From Candidatus Cryptobacteroides faecigallinarum (GTDB lineage Bacteria > Bacteroidota > Bacteroidia > Bacteroidales > UBA932), in assembly GCA_017695015.1 (NCBI GenBank), contig JADIMD010000010.1:1-64000 (forward strand): DNA of 64,000 nucleotides, given 5' to 3'. Below, piece after piece: positions 1 to 9,449 of the stretch. The position numbers and the translations under genes are program-made. The notes under the pieces were generated by a model. The model made no database searches. It saw nothing but the letters and a program-made list of their open reading frames with translations, and was not told the origin of the DNA. Numbering within the stretch: position 1 is the stretch's first letter; every line of letters begins with the position of its first letter.

Positions 1-83
1 TCATGGTCCCTCTTTTCATCAATCAGGGAGAGAAGATCCGTGTCAATACAACTGACAGGACCTACGGTGAGCGTGTGAAATAA
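1..83 (+). CDS. efp: Translation elongation factor P, C-terminal fragment (truncated by window start)
   Basis: Frame from base 3 reads MVPLFINQGEKIRVNTTDRTYGERVK-stop, matching the conserved EF-P C-terminus (VPLFI..G..I.VdT..g.Y..RV). Confidence 0.85.
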   Translation, partial: MVPLFINQGEKIRVNTTDRTYGERVK

Positions 84-112
84 GTCCGACAGTTCGGAAT
101 GACGATAAGAAG

Positions 113-144
113 CCGGCGCTGAATCAGTCAGTCGCCGGTTTTTT
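113..144 (+). terminator. Intrinsic terminator of efp, overlapping the 3' end of lptB
   Basis: CCGGCG (113-118) / CGCCGG (133-138) stem followed by TTTTTTG. Confidence 0.65.
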
Positions 145-900
145 GTTGGCCGCTTCAGCTCGGGAGAATGCGTCGGAACGCTTCAGCACGAAGTTGGAGC
201 CGAGATACTTGGTCCTGACTTCTTCGTCCGATGCCAGTTGCTCAGGTGTTCCGCTCTGGAGAATATTGCCTTCGTAGAGGAGATATGCCCTGTCTATGAT
301 CGCGAGGGTCTCGCCTACATTGTGGTCCGTGATGATGACCCCGATGTTTTTGTATTTCAGCTTGGCGATGATATACTGGATGTCTTCCACTGCAATCGGG
401 TCGACTCCGGCGAACGGCTCGTCCAGGAGGATGAATTTCGGGTCGATGGCAAGCGCCCTGGCTATTTCGCATCTTCTCCTTTCTCCTCCGGAAAGCTGGA
501 TGCCGAGGCTTTTCCTCACTTTGTGAAGGTTGAACTCGTCAATAAGGGATTCCAGCCGTTCCTTCCTCTCCGCCTTGGTGTAGTGGGACATCTCCATCAC
601 CGACATCAGGTTGTCTTCCACCGACAGCCTTCTGAATACGGAAGCCTCCTGCGCCAGATACCCTACTCCTTTCTGTGCCCTCTTGTACATAGGCAGATTG
701 GTGATGTCCTCGTCGTCGAGGAATATCCTGCCGGCATTTGGCACGATGAGTCCTGTAATCATGTAGAAGCTTGTGGTCTTTCCCGCCCCGTTAGGTCCGA
801 GAAATCCTACAATCTCCCCTTGCTCCACTTCCATGGAGACCCCTTTGACTACTGTCCTCGGTCCGTATTTCTTGACCAGATTTTCGCATCTGAGTTTCAT
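124..900 (-). CDS. lptB: LPS export ABC transporter ATP-binding protein
   Basis: Walker A GPNGAGKTT, signature LSGGERRR, Walker B FILLDEPFAGVDP; LptB-like. Confidence 0.92.
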   Translation of the reverse strand: MKLRCENLVKKYGPRTVVKGVSMEVEQGEIVGFLGPNGAGKTTSFYMITGLIVPNAGRIFLDDEDITNLPMYKRAQKGVGYLAQEASVFRRLSVEDNLMSVMEMSHYTKAERKERLESLIDEFNLHKVRKSLGIQLSGGERRRCEIARALAIDPKFILLDEPFAGVDPIAVEDIQYIIAKLKYKNIGVIITDHNVGETLAIIDRAYLLYEGNILQSGTPEQLASDEEVRTKYLGSNFVLKRSDAFSRAEAANKKPATD

Positions 901-908
901 ATCGTCGG

Positions 909-2609
909 TTATTTTATGTCAAGGCCAAGGTCTTTGACCAGATTTTTCACTTCTTCGTTCTTGTTCATCAGGTCCTGGGCTTTCTCGCTCGGCATATAGG
1001 CCACTGGAGCCGTATCCTCTTCTGCCACGACATCCACCCTCAATTTGATGGATGAGCCTGTGAGCCTCTGGAAATGTCCTTCGAGTTCGAGAAGGCATTT
1101 GCTTTCAATCCAGTCCCTTTGGGCAGTGTTGAATACCCTGAAAGTCACCATGTCCTTGTCCTCGGAGCATTCGAGTGCCGCGGTGCTTATGGCGCTGGAG
1201 AGACGAGGCTTCTTCTCGTAAAGTTTTGCCAGTTCCTGCCATTTCTCCCTGATGGTTTCTTCTGTAAGTTCGGCTGAAGGCATCTGCTTGACTTCTTCTG
1301 TTGCCACCGCTTTCTTGCCGGACTCTTCAGTCATGGATTTGACAGAAAGTACTGATGCCTTTGCCTGCCTGGTCCTGCGCGTTACAGGCTGTTCCGCCCT
1401 TGCAGGATCTTCCTGTTCCGGTGCCATGGCAGGTGCCTGGCTCTGTGCGGCAGGCTCAGGCTGCTTTTCTGCGGGTTTTGGCGCAGGTTCATTCTTGTCA
1501 AACAAGGTCCCTGAAAGTGCACTCAATTTCATCAGCGCGAATTCTATATGCAGTCTCGGGTTGATGCTGCTCCTGTAGCCTGATTCGCATGCCGTAGTGA
1601 TGGCAAGGGCGTCATAGAGAAATTTGAGGGAGCATCTGTCTGCCTGCTCCTTGTACCGTTTCTTCAATGATTCTGGCAGTTCAAGGAGAGAGTTGAGTCC
1701 GCCGCTCTTGCTGACTGTGAGATCACGGAAATGTGAACTCAGGGCTGCGACGAAATGCAGGGCATTGAACCCTTTGGCAAGAATCTCATCGAAGATCAGG
1801 AATGCTTTCGGATAATCTCCTGCGAGGAATGCGTCTGTCAAAGAGAAGGAATATTCATAGTCGAGCACATTCAGATTCTTCAGCACATCCTTGTACTGGA
1901 CTTTTGTGCCGCAGAAGGCGACTGTCTGGTCGAATATTGTCAGCGCGTCCCTCATTGCCCCGTCCGCCTTGTTGGCTATGACATGCAGGGATTCGTCATC
2001 GATGTCGACTCCTTCCTTTTCAGCGATTCCCCTGAGCTGCCTTACTATATTGTCGACTGTTATCCTGTTGAAGTCGTATGTCTGGCATCTCGACAGGATG
2101 GTCGGCAGTATCTTGTGCTTTTCTGTGGTGGCGAGGATGAAGATTGCATGTGCAGGCGGCTCTTCGAGAGTCTTCAGGAAAGCGTTGAACGCAGCCTGCG
2201 ACAGCATGTGGACCTCGTCGATGATATAGACACTGTATTTCCCGACCTGCGGAGGAATCCTCACCTGGTCCATGAGGGCCTTGATATCTTCGACACCGTT
2301 GTTGGATGCGGCATCGAGCTCGTGTATGCAGTATGACCTGCCCTCCGCAAAGGAAAGGCATGACTCGCAATGTCCGCATGGCTCCATTTCAGGGGTCGGG
2401 TCGGAACAGTTGATTGCCTTGGCGAAAATTCTCGCAGTGGTGGTCTTGCCGACTCCGCGCGGTCCGCAGAACAGATAGGCATGCGCCAGCTGTCCCCTGA
2501 TGATGGAGTTTTTCAGGGTCTGGGCTATGTTGTCCTGCCCGATCAGCGTATCGAAAGTTTCCGGCCTGTATTTCCTGGCCGATACTATATACTGTGTCAT
2601 AAATCGCAA
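909..2609 (-). CDS. dnaX: DNA polymerase III subunit gamma/tau
   Basis: SARKYRPETFDTLIGQ, GPRGVGKTTTARIFAKAINC, zinc-binding cysteines, DEVHMLSQAAFNAFLKTLEEPP. Confidence 0.95.
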   Translation of the reverse strand: MRFMTQYIVSARKYRPETFDTLIGQDNIAQTLKNSIIRGQLAHAYLFCGPRGVGKTTTARIFAKAINCSDPTPEMEPCGHCESCLSFAEGRSYCIHELDAASNNGVEDIKALMDQVRIPPQVGKYSVYIIDEVHMLSQAAFNAFLKTLEEPPAHAIFILATTEKHKILPTILSRCQTYDFNRITVDNIVRQLRGIAEKEGVDIDDESLHVIANKADGAMRDALTIFDQTVAFCGTKVQYKDVLKNLNVLDYEYSFSLTDAFLAGDYPKAFLIFDEILAKGFNALHFVAALSSHFRDLTVSKSGGLNSLLELPESLKKRYKEQADRCSLKFLYDALAITTACESGYRSSINPRLHIEFALMKLSALSGTLFDKNEPAPKPAEKQPEPAAQSQAPAMAPEQEDPARAEQPVTRRTRQAKASVLSVKSMTEESGKKAVATEEVKQMPSAELTEETIREKWQELAKLYEKKPRLSSAISTAALECSEDKDMVTFRVFNTAQRDWIESKCLLELEGHFQRLTGSSIKLRVDVVAEEDTAPVAYMPSEKAQDLMNKNEEVKNLVKDLGLDIK

Positions 2610-2614
2610 AGTTA
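2607..2614 (-). promoter_or_regulatory. Bacteroidota-type -7 box (TAACTTTG) upstream of dnaX
   Basis: CAAAGTTA on +, i.e. TAACTTTG on -, matching TAnnTTTG. Confidence 0.45.
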
Positions 2615-2627
2615 AGCATAATCTTTG

Positions 2628-2635
2628 TAACTTTG
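2628..2635 (+). promoter_or_regulatory. Bacteroidota-type -7 box (TAACTTTG) upstream of the 2660 gene
   Basis: Match to TAnnTTTG about 25 bp before the ATG, divergent to the dnaX box. Confidence 0.5.
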
Positions 2636-2659
2636 CCGGTCCGGTAAAAATATTGGCAG

Positions 2660-3502
2660 ATGAAAAGATTTTTGATCACATTGGCGGTCGTGCTGATTCC
2701 ATGCGTGATGTTCTCGCAGGCCCAGATCACGACAAAGAAGATGAAACTGGAGGATTTTCCGGAGAAGACAACCAAGATAGTGCTGTCAGGCAACATATTT
2801 CTCGACGGTGAGATAGAGGATGCGGTGAAGAACCAGTGGACGGTGTCTCCGTATGAGTTCTGCACCATGCAGGAATTCGAGGAGCTTAAAGGCAGTGATG
2901 ACTATTATTTCCTTATCACGGTGCTCGGACAGTTCAAGAAGGAGAGCGAGCCGGGACTCGAAATGCTGTCATTGGTCAAAGGCGGCAAAGGTGCTGATGC
3001 AGGAATAGACAGGATGCTTGAAGTGATCACTGTCCCGGTATGTTCGTCAAGATATCCGTCAGGCAGGGAGATATCATTCATTTCCCCATTGATAGACATT
3101 ATCCAGGAGCAGGTCCAGGCGGCCATGCTCAGGGACATCAATGCCTATGCCGGGCTTCAGGCAAGCTCTTCCAATATGGAGCCTATTCGCGGCAAGAGGA
3201 TTGTCATAGCGGAGAGTGACATAAATACAGATGTGGACAGCCTTTTCGTCGGCTGGCTTGAAGACAGCGGTGTGGAGGTGCTTCCGGATGACGAGGCCGA
3301 TGCATTGATGGACGCAAGGGAGGCCAATACGATAGTCAGCTACACGGTGTCCCCTTACGAGGCAGGCCCGGGGTCGTTTTGCTACAAGATGCTCATCGAC
3401 ACGCAGACACATAAGCTGTATTATTACAGGAAATCAAGGATTACCAAAAGGGTAGGTCCAGGATTCCTTTCTGAAGAGCTTGCAAGGGTAGTAAGGAGAT
3501 AG
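2660..3502 (+). CDS. Conserved hypothetical secreted protein
   Basis: Signal peptide MKRFLITLAVVLIPCVMFSQAQ; 280 aa; no family recognised. Confidence 0.7.
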   Translation: MKRFLITLAVVLIPCVMFSQAQITTKKMKLEDFPEKTTKIVLSGNIFLDGEIEDAVKNQWTVSPYEFCTMQEFEELKGSDDYYFLITVLGQFKKESEPGLEMLSLVKGGKGADAGIDRMLEVITVPVCSSRYPSGREISFISPLIDIIQEQVQAAMLRDINAYAGLQASSSNMEPIRGKRIVIAESDINTDVDSLFVGWLEDSGVEVLPDDEADALMDAREANTIVSYTVSPYEAGPGSFCYKMLIDTQTHKLYYYRKSRITKRVGPGFLSEELARVVRR

Positions 3503-3510
3503 TTTTCGGT

Positions 3511-4785
3511 ATGATAACAGGGAGATGTGACTGCGGTGTGCAGTATGCGGTCAAAAGAGGGGGTAGCGCTGTAGGATATTGTGCTTTGAGCATAAGATGC
3601 GGCACGAGAAGCGAGGCGGGGTATTCTGGAGGGAAGAGAGACACTGACGGATTCCATAGCGGAATTGCACATTTCACGGAGCATGCCGTTTTCAAAGGCA
3701 CAGGCAAGAGAAATGCGGCGGCTGTCAGTTCCTGTCTCGACAAGCTCGGGGGAGAGCTGAATGCCTACACCACCAAGGAGGAAATCGTGCTGCATGCGAC
3801 GGTGCTGAAAGAGGATCTGCGCAAGGCGGCTTCCCTGCTTTTCGAGCTTGTGACTTCCCCTTCGTTCCCCGAGCAGGAGATAGAGACTGAGAGGGGAGTG
3901 ATAATCGACGAGATCAATTCCTACAAGGATTCTCCTTCCGAGGAGGTGTATGACAAGTTCGAGGAAATGCTGTTCGCGGGGCATCCTCTGTCCGGGCCTA
4001 TTCTCGGGACAGTGTCATCTGTTAGGAAAATTACGAGAGAGGAGCTTCTGAGATTTGTCCATGACAAGTTCATCCCTGTCAACATGGCTTTTACCGTGGT
4101 GGCGGATCTCCCTGAAGAGAAACTCGAAAAGTCTGTCAAGAGGCTCGTTTCGGAATACTTCGCTTCAGCGGCATCGTGCCATCAGGAAAGTAATGGTATT
4201 ATCAGCAGGCCTGCCCCGTTCCGTCAGGCGCGCGGCTTCGATGTCACCAAAAACAAGCGCAACCATCAGGTGAACTGCGTGCTGGGGACTGCTGCCCCGT
4301 CTCTGTATGACGGAGACAGGAGGATTGCTGCCGTGCTGCTGTCCAATCTTCTTGGAGGTCCTGCATCCAATTCCATCCTTAATTCGGTCCTGAGGGAAAA
4401 GAACGGCTGGGTCTATGGGGTGGAATGTTCCTACACCCAGTATTCAGACACGGGGATAATGGCGATATGTCTCGGATGCGAGAAGGACAATCTCGACAAA
4501 TGCCTCAAAGCCATATGGAAGGAGCTTGAAAAGCTGAAGAAGGAGCCGATTTCGGAAAGAAGGCTGAAGTCTGCCAAGAAACAGCTCCTTGGGCAGCTTG
4601 CTATAAGCGGTGACAACGGGGAGACACAATGTCTTTCAATGGGGAAGTCGCTGCTGGCATACGGGACTGTAGTTTCTCCGGAAGAAAGCAGGAGAATGGT
4701 GGAATCAGTCACTGCCGCCAGGCTTCAGGACCTGTCATGCGAACTGTTCGACAGGGCTTCCATGTCCATGCTGACCTTTATCTGA
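3511..4785 (+). CDS. M16 family zinc metallopeptidase
   Basis: HFTEH (HxxEH) motif with downstream E (ERGVIIDEI) and typical M16 C-terminal half. Confidence 0.9.
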   Translation: MITGRCDCGVQYAVKRGGSAVGYCALSIRCGTRSEAGYSGGKRDTDGFHSGIAHFTEHAVFKGTGKRNAAAVSSCLDKLGGELNAYTTKEEIVLHATVLKEDLRKAASLLFELVTSPSFPEQEIETERGVIIDEINSYKDSPSEEVYDKFEEMLFAGHPLSGPILGTVSSVRKITREELLRFVHDKFIPVNMAFTVVADLPEEKLEKSVKRLVSEYFASAASCHQESNGIISRPAPFRQARGFDVTKNKRNHQVNCVLGTAAPSLYDGDRRIAAVLLSNLLGGPASNSILNSVLREKNGWVYGVECSYTQYSDTGIMAICLGCEKDNLDKCLKAIWKELEKLKKEPISERRLKSAKKQLLGQLAISGDNGETQCLSMGKSLLAYGTVVSPEESRRMVESVTAARLQDLSCELFDRASMSMLTFI

Positions 4786-6064
4786 CAGGGAATGAGAATC
4801 TGATTCCGAATTCTATATTGAAATTGACGGGCCTTTCCTTGTAAATGGTCTGGACATCGCTTCCGTCATTGAAGAAATAGCTGACTCCAGGCTCTACATA
4901 GAGTCCGACAAGGGGAGTGAAACTGATTTCTGCACCGATTGCTGCATTCACCGACCATTGCAGCTGTCTGATACGGATGTCGGAAGTCTCGTTCGCTACC
5001 GCATCCCCTCCATATACATAATCTGTGGACGACTTTCCATATACGCATTTCTCCACCATGCCGCCTGCATTCGCATACAGGGAGAACCATCTTGACCGGA
5101 AAAAGTCATAGCTGGCCTGAAGTGGAATGCCTATATAATGCAGGTCCTGTTCAGTGCGGAAAGAATATTCGTTGCTTCCGGAAGAAATAGAAGATGACAG
5201 CATCGAATAAGTCAGACCCGTCTCTATTCCCCAATGTTTTCCGAGGTCGTATCTGACAGACAGTCCGACCCTTACAGGCTGTCTATGCCTTATTTCAGTG
5301 TTCAATGTCTCGGAATACGATCTGGACGCACTTTTGACTGGTATCTGGCTGTAGGCAGGACTGTCTTCCTCTAACAGTTCTTTGGAAGAAAGGATAGATG
5401 CGGATGCAAATCCGGCATATCCGGGATAGCTGGTGTTTGCCCCGGGAAGATTGGATGCCGAGATGCTGGCATGGATTCTTCTTTCCTTTTTGTTCCCGGG
5501 ACGGTATTCCGCGTCTGAGACTGTGGAATCATCGAAGTCTCCATATTTGTCAGTCATTGTCCATCCCTCCTGCCCCGACATGTCATTTGCCCCGTTTTTC
5601 TGCTTTGACGCAGACTCTTTTGCCGGATGCTCCCCGGTGATGCCTGCTGCAGTGCCGTCTGAAACAGTTTCGTCTGAAACTTCAGTCACGGTATCCTGCG
5701 GAATGTATGTCGCCTGAGGTCTTGCCGTCTGACGCAGAGGTGCCGGTCTTTCCGGCCTGTAGTCCACGAGGACGGCATTTCCCCCATTGTCTGCAAGGGC
5801 TGTATAGTGCATTGTCCTGACAGCTGATGTGTCGGGGTTCGAGAAACTGAAATATACTACGAGCAGGACTGCTGCAGCGGTGGCGAGAGATGAGATTATG
5901 AATATGTTCTTTCTCTTCTCCCTTGGGGTCCGGGCTCCGGTCTGTCTGCCTGGCTGGACAGCCTTGTCCAGCGAGCCGGAGATGGCTTCCCACAGCCCTT
6001 CCGGTTCCGGCTCCTTGTAGTCCTGCATCCTTTCGCGCAGCTTGTCTGTCCAGTCTCTGCCCAT
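4778..6064 (-). CDS. Dual-membrane-spanning (Dma-like) anti-sigma factor: cytoplasmic N-terminus, one TM helix, linker, C-terminal outer-membrane beta-barrel
   Basis: N-term MGRDWTDKLRERMQDYKEPEPEGLWEAI; TM NIFIISSLATAAAVLLVVYFSF; low-complexity linker; C-term amphipathic strands (VRVGLSVRYDLGKHWGIETGLTYS ... FNIEFGIRFSFPVR); directly downstream of an ECF sigma gene. Confidence 0.75.
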   Translation of the reverse strand: MGRDWTDKLRERMQDYKEPEPEGLWEAISGSLDKAVQPGRQTGARTPREKRKNIFIISSLATAAAVLLVVYFSFSNPDTSAVRTMHYTALADNGGNAVLVDYRPERPAPLRQTARPQATYIPQDTVTEVSDETVSDGTAAGITGEHPAKESASKQKNGANDMSGQEGWTMTDKYGDFDDSTVSDAEYRPGNKKERRIHASISASNLPGANTSYPGYAGFASASILSSKELLEEDSPAYSQIPVKSASRSYSETLNTEIRHRQPVRVGLSVRYDLGKHWGIETGLTYSMLSSSISSGSNEYSFRTEQDLHYIGIPLQASYDFFRSRWFSLYANAGGMVEKCVYGKSSTDYVYGGDAVANETSDIRIRQLQWSVNAAIGAEISFTPLVGLYVEPGVSYFFNDGSDVQTIYKERPVNFNIEFGIRFSFPVR

Positions 6065-6071
6065 ATCTCTG

Positions 6072-6623
6072 TCAGTTTTCCGTAGATTCCCTGTATTTCT
6101 GTATCTCTTTGGCCAGTATGGCCCTGGCCCTGTGGAACTGTGACGCGGAGGTGCTCTCGCTTATCCCGAGCATCTGAGCTATCTCCCTGTGGCTTTTCTC
6201 TTCGAATACGAAAAGGTTGAACACAGTCCTGTATCCGTCTGGAAGCCCCTGTATCATTTTGAGTATCACATCCTGCGGTATGTCATCCACTTCAGTCCCG
6301 TCGTCCTCGGGTATGTCTGCCGCATTGCTGTCGTCGAGCCTTCGCGTCTTCCCCTCCGATTTCAGATAATTTACTGATTCATTGACTGCAATCCTTGTCA
6401 TCCATGCTTTCAGAGAGCCCTGTCCCCTGTATTCGAATTTCCCGATTGAAGAGAAAATCTTTACGAAGCTGTTCTGAAGGACATCGTTTCTGCCCTCTTC
6501 GTCCGTGATGTATCTTGAGCAGACAGCGGCAAGATACCCTACATTACGGCTGTACAGGTCTGCCATGGCAGACCTGTCTCCCCGCTGCGCTGCGCGGACA
6601 AGATCTATTTCGTTTCTCGACAT
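6072..6623 (-). CDS. ECF-family RNA polymerase sigma factor
   Basis: Sigma70 region 2 (DVLQNSFVKIFSSIGKFEYRGQGSLKAWMTRIAVNESVNYL) and region 4 (LPDGYRTVFNLFVFEEKSHREIAQMLGISESTSASQFHRAR). Confidence 0.93.
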   Translation of the reverse strand: MSRNEIDLVRAAQRGDRSAMADLYSRNVGYLAAVCSRYITDEEGRNDVLQNSFVKIFSSIGKFEYRGQGSLKAWMTRIAVNESVNYLKSEGKTRRLDDSNAADIPEDDGTEVDDIPQDVILKMIQGLPDGYRTVFNLFVFEEKSHREIAQMLGISESTSASQFHRARAILAKEIQKYRESTEN

Positions 6624-6691
6624 TCAGGACCATTCCACTCAATTATCTTGCCGTCAGCATCTTCATCAGCCGTAAATCTCAGTTTGATGCA

Positions 6692-7501
6692 TTACTGAAG
6701 TATCAGGAGGTTTGATGTGTCTATCCCTTCATCCGTCCCCTCGGCATCTCCAGCCCCGTCTATTTCGCCTGAAGACTCCCTTGTGCAGTAGTCAAACTGC
6801 ACTGATCTGTCTCCATATCTGATTGAATTCCATTTGAGTGTCAATTTGACAGTCTTCCCTTCCGTGTCAGGCAGACCGTCGACCCCGTCTAAACGGAAGG
6901 CGACATAGCCTTCCAGGAATTTTCCGTATGTGTCCCCGTTGGCGTCGTGACGGAACTCCACAACATATTTTTCAGAGTCTTCCGTCGCGTCAGGATTGCC
7001 GGTGTAGATGAGGTTGACATCGTGCTGTCCGCCAAATCCTGCGGAATATGTGATAAACCCGAGGGTCATGTATCCGTCCTCTACTACGGTCGGGAATCCC
7101 TTGATGATTTCAACGGGATCCGAGCCGTACTCGTATGCGTTGTCGCTGCCTTTGTCAGGAGCCATCTCCTTGGTCAGCAGGCTTTCGATCCATATCAGTT
7201 TCACCGCCTTGTCGTATTCACCGGCGTCACCTCCGACCTCGGTGTATTTCACGAATGCCCTTACTTCGTCACCTTTATAAGGGGAAGCTCCATAGCCGAC
7301 CGGCAGGAGAGTCGTGTTGTCATCCAGCTGCATGTAGAAGGACGAGCCCTGGTCATCGAGCGGTTTCACTGTCACCACAGCGTCCGGGAAAAATATCCCC
7401 GGACCGTAATAGTATCCCGTATCCTTGAGGCAGGAAGATGATATCAGGGCGGTTACCGCAAGCAATGCGGCAGCTGTAATTGTTCTGATTGTCGTTTTCA
7501 T
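6692..7501 (-). CDS. NigD-like lipoprotein
   Basis: Lipobox ISSSC; KDTGYYYGPGIFFPDAVVTVKP...SFYMQLDD pattern resembles NigD-like proteins. Confidence 0.7.
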   Translation of the reverse strand: MKTTIRTITAAALLAVTALISSSCLKDTGYYYGPGIFFPDAVVTVKPLDDQGSSFYMQLDDNTTLLPVGYGASPYKGDEVRAFVKYTEVGGDAGEYDKAVKLIWIESLLTKEMAPDKGSDNAYEYGSDPVEIIKGFPTVVEDGYMTLGFITYSAGFGGQHDVNLIYTGNPDATEDSEKYVVEFRHDANGDTYGKFLEGYVAFRLDGVDGLPDTEGKTVKLTLKWNSIRYGDRSVQFDYCTRESSGEIDGAGDAEGTDEGIDTSNLLILQ

Positions 7502-7640
7502 AAAATTCTGTGTTTTTTCAATTCACCATATTAAACCGCGAATTCTGCAAATCTTGCATGCTCCGGAAAAAATTTTTTGATTTTCTTGCTTGCCACCGTG
7601 TTTTAAAGTAAGTTTGCAATGTTGTCGAATGTATGGAAGC

Positions 7641-7889
7641 ATGATGACCGCAAAACTGACAGATGCTATAGTATCGGTATGGCGTTTCTATCGTGACGGA
7701 TTCAGGAACATGACCTGGGGTCGTCCTCTTTGGGGGCTGATCATATTGAAGCTTGTGATTCTTTTTGCCGTCCTGAGGGTGTTCTTCTTCCAGCCGGTGC
7801 TGGCAGGCAAGACGGATGCGGAAAAGAGCGACCATGTGGGGAACGAACTGGTGCAGAAGGCATCATCTGCCGTACAGGAAGACATTTGA
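7641..7889 (+). CDS. DUF4492 single-TM protein preceding cydAB
   Basis: MTAKLTDAIVSVWRFYRDGFRNMTWGRPLWGLIILKLVILFAVLRVFFFQP; position directly upstream of cydA; start could also be 7629 or 7644. Confidence 0.75.
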   Translation: MMTAKLTDAIVSVWRFYRDGFRNMTWGRPLWGLIILKLVILFAVLRVFFFQPVLAGKTDAEKSDHVGNELVQKASSAVQEDI

Positions 7890-7911
7890 AGAGCATATTA
7901 AATTTTGTATC

Positions 7912-9429
7912 ATGACAGAAGCTGCATTGATCGGATGGTCGAGGGCACAGTTCGCCCTGACCGCGTGTTACCATTGGCTCTTTGTGCCCCTTACTCTCGG
8001 GCTGGCCGTGATAATGGCAATAATGGAGACGGTATATGTCGTCAAGAAGGATGATTTCTGGAAGAAGACAGCCAAGTTCTGGCAGAAGATATTCGGGATC
8101 AATTTCGCAGTGGGCATTGCGACCGGGATTATACTGGAGTTCGAATTCGGGACCAACTGGAGCAACTATTCTTGGTTTGTAGGTGACATTTTCGGGGCGC
8201 CTTTGGCAATCGAAGGGATTCTTGCCTTTTTCATGGAGGCGACTTTTGTGGCAGTCATGTTTTTCGGCTGGGACAAGGTCAGCAGACGCTTCCACCTCGC
8301 CTCCACATGGCTGACCGGCATAGGCGCTTCGATTTCAGCATTGTGGATTCTTGTGGCGAATGCATGGATGCAGCATCCTGTGGGGATGGAATTCAACCCT
8401 GATACAGTCAGGCACGAGATGGTGGATTTCTGGGCAGTGGTGACGAATCCTGTAGCCATTACCAAGTTCTTTCATTCGGTCCTCAGTGGCTGGATGACGG
8501 GTGCGATATTCGTTATCGGTGTCAGCTGCTGGTATCTCCTGAAGAAGAGGGAGCAGAGGTTTGCCAGATCCAGCATCCGCGTGGCGTCTGTAGTGGGCAT
8601 AGTCGGCACCATAGCCGTGATGTTCACGGGAGACGGTTCGGCCGTGCATGTGGCAGAATATCAGCCGATGAAGCTGGCGGCGGCAGAAGGTCTGGAAGAT
8701 GGGGGAACGAAGGCTCCGTTCTCGATTGTGCCCGGGGTAGAAATCCCTGGAATGCTCTCATTGCTTGCCACACATGATGTAGACGGATATGTGCCGGGGA
8801 TAAACGATCTTATCGACGGCTATGTAGCTCCGGACGGTTCAGCCGGCCTGTCTGCCGAGGCAAAGAAAGAGAGAGGTGACCTTGCCTTGCAGGCATTCAG
8901 GACATACAGGGAGAATGTGGATACTGATCCCGTTGCGGCTGCCGAAGCGAAGAAGGTCCTGGAGGAGAATGTGGATTATTTCGGATATGGATATATAGAA
9001 GACAGTGCCGAACTTGTACCACCGGTCTGGATGGTATACTGGCCGTTCAGGATCATGGTCGGTCTGGGTTGCTTCCTCCTGCTGCTTATGGTTGTAGTGC
9101 TATGGCTTGAATATAAGGGGAAGATAGAGAAATTCAGATGGCTGCACTGGACTGCCATCTTCTCGATACCGCTTGTCTATATTGCAGGACAATGCGGCTG
9201 GATTGTCGCAGAGGTCGGCAGACAGCCTTGGGCCATCCAGGACCTGCTGCCTGTGAGCGCAGCTGTATCGAGCCTCAGTACGGGTTCGGTCATAACCACA
9301 TTCTGCATATTCGTGGCAGTGTTCACCCTTTTCCTTGCCATAGAGATCAGAATAATGCTTAAAGCTATCCGCAAAGGACCGCAGACGGCTGTCGAGGACA
9401 CCGCAGTCGGATCTGTCAGCCAGAATTAG
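7912..9429 (+). CDS. cydA: Cytochrome bd ubiquinol oxidase subunit I
   Basis: WSRAQFALTACYHWLFVPLTLGL, GRQPWAIQDLLPVSAAVS and other conserved CydA motifs. Confidence 0.96.
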   Translation: MTEAALIGWSRAQFALTACYHWLFVPLTLGLAVIMAIMETVYVVKKDDFWKKTAKFWQKIFGINFAVGIATGIILEFEFGTNWSNYSWFVGDIFGAPLAIEGILAFFMEATFVAVMFFGWDKVSRRFHLASTWLTGIGASISALWILVANAWMQHPVGMEFNPDTVRHEMVDFWAVVTNPVAITKFFHSVLSGWMTGAIFVIGVSCWYLLKKREQRFARSSIRVASVVGIVGTIAVMFTGDGSAVHVAEYQPMKLAAAEGLEDGGTKAPFSIVPGVEIPGMLSLLATHDVDGYVPGINDLIDGYVAPDGSAGLSAEAKKERGDLALQAFRTYRENVDTDPVAAAEAKKVLEENVDYFGYGYIEDSAELVPPVWMVYWPFRIMVGLGCFLLLLMVVVLWLEYKGKIEKFRWLHWTAIFSIPLVYIAGQCGWIVAEVGRQPWAIQDLLPVSAAVSSLSTGSVITTFCIFVAVFTLFLAIEIRIMLKAIRKGPQTAVEDTAVGSVSQN

Positions 9430-9449
9430 AAATTTTATACGCATTCGAT

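Noticed and set aside
113-144. efp terminator overlapping lptB coding end
   Set aside because: Economical convergent arrangement; noted as a feature but not unusual.
238-999. 253-aa plus-strand ORF opposite lptB
   Set aside because: Antisense to a high-confidence ABC ATPase gene; no domain; GC-rich codon usage produces many long shadow ORFs here.
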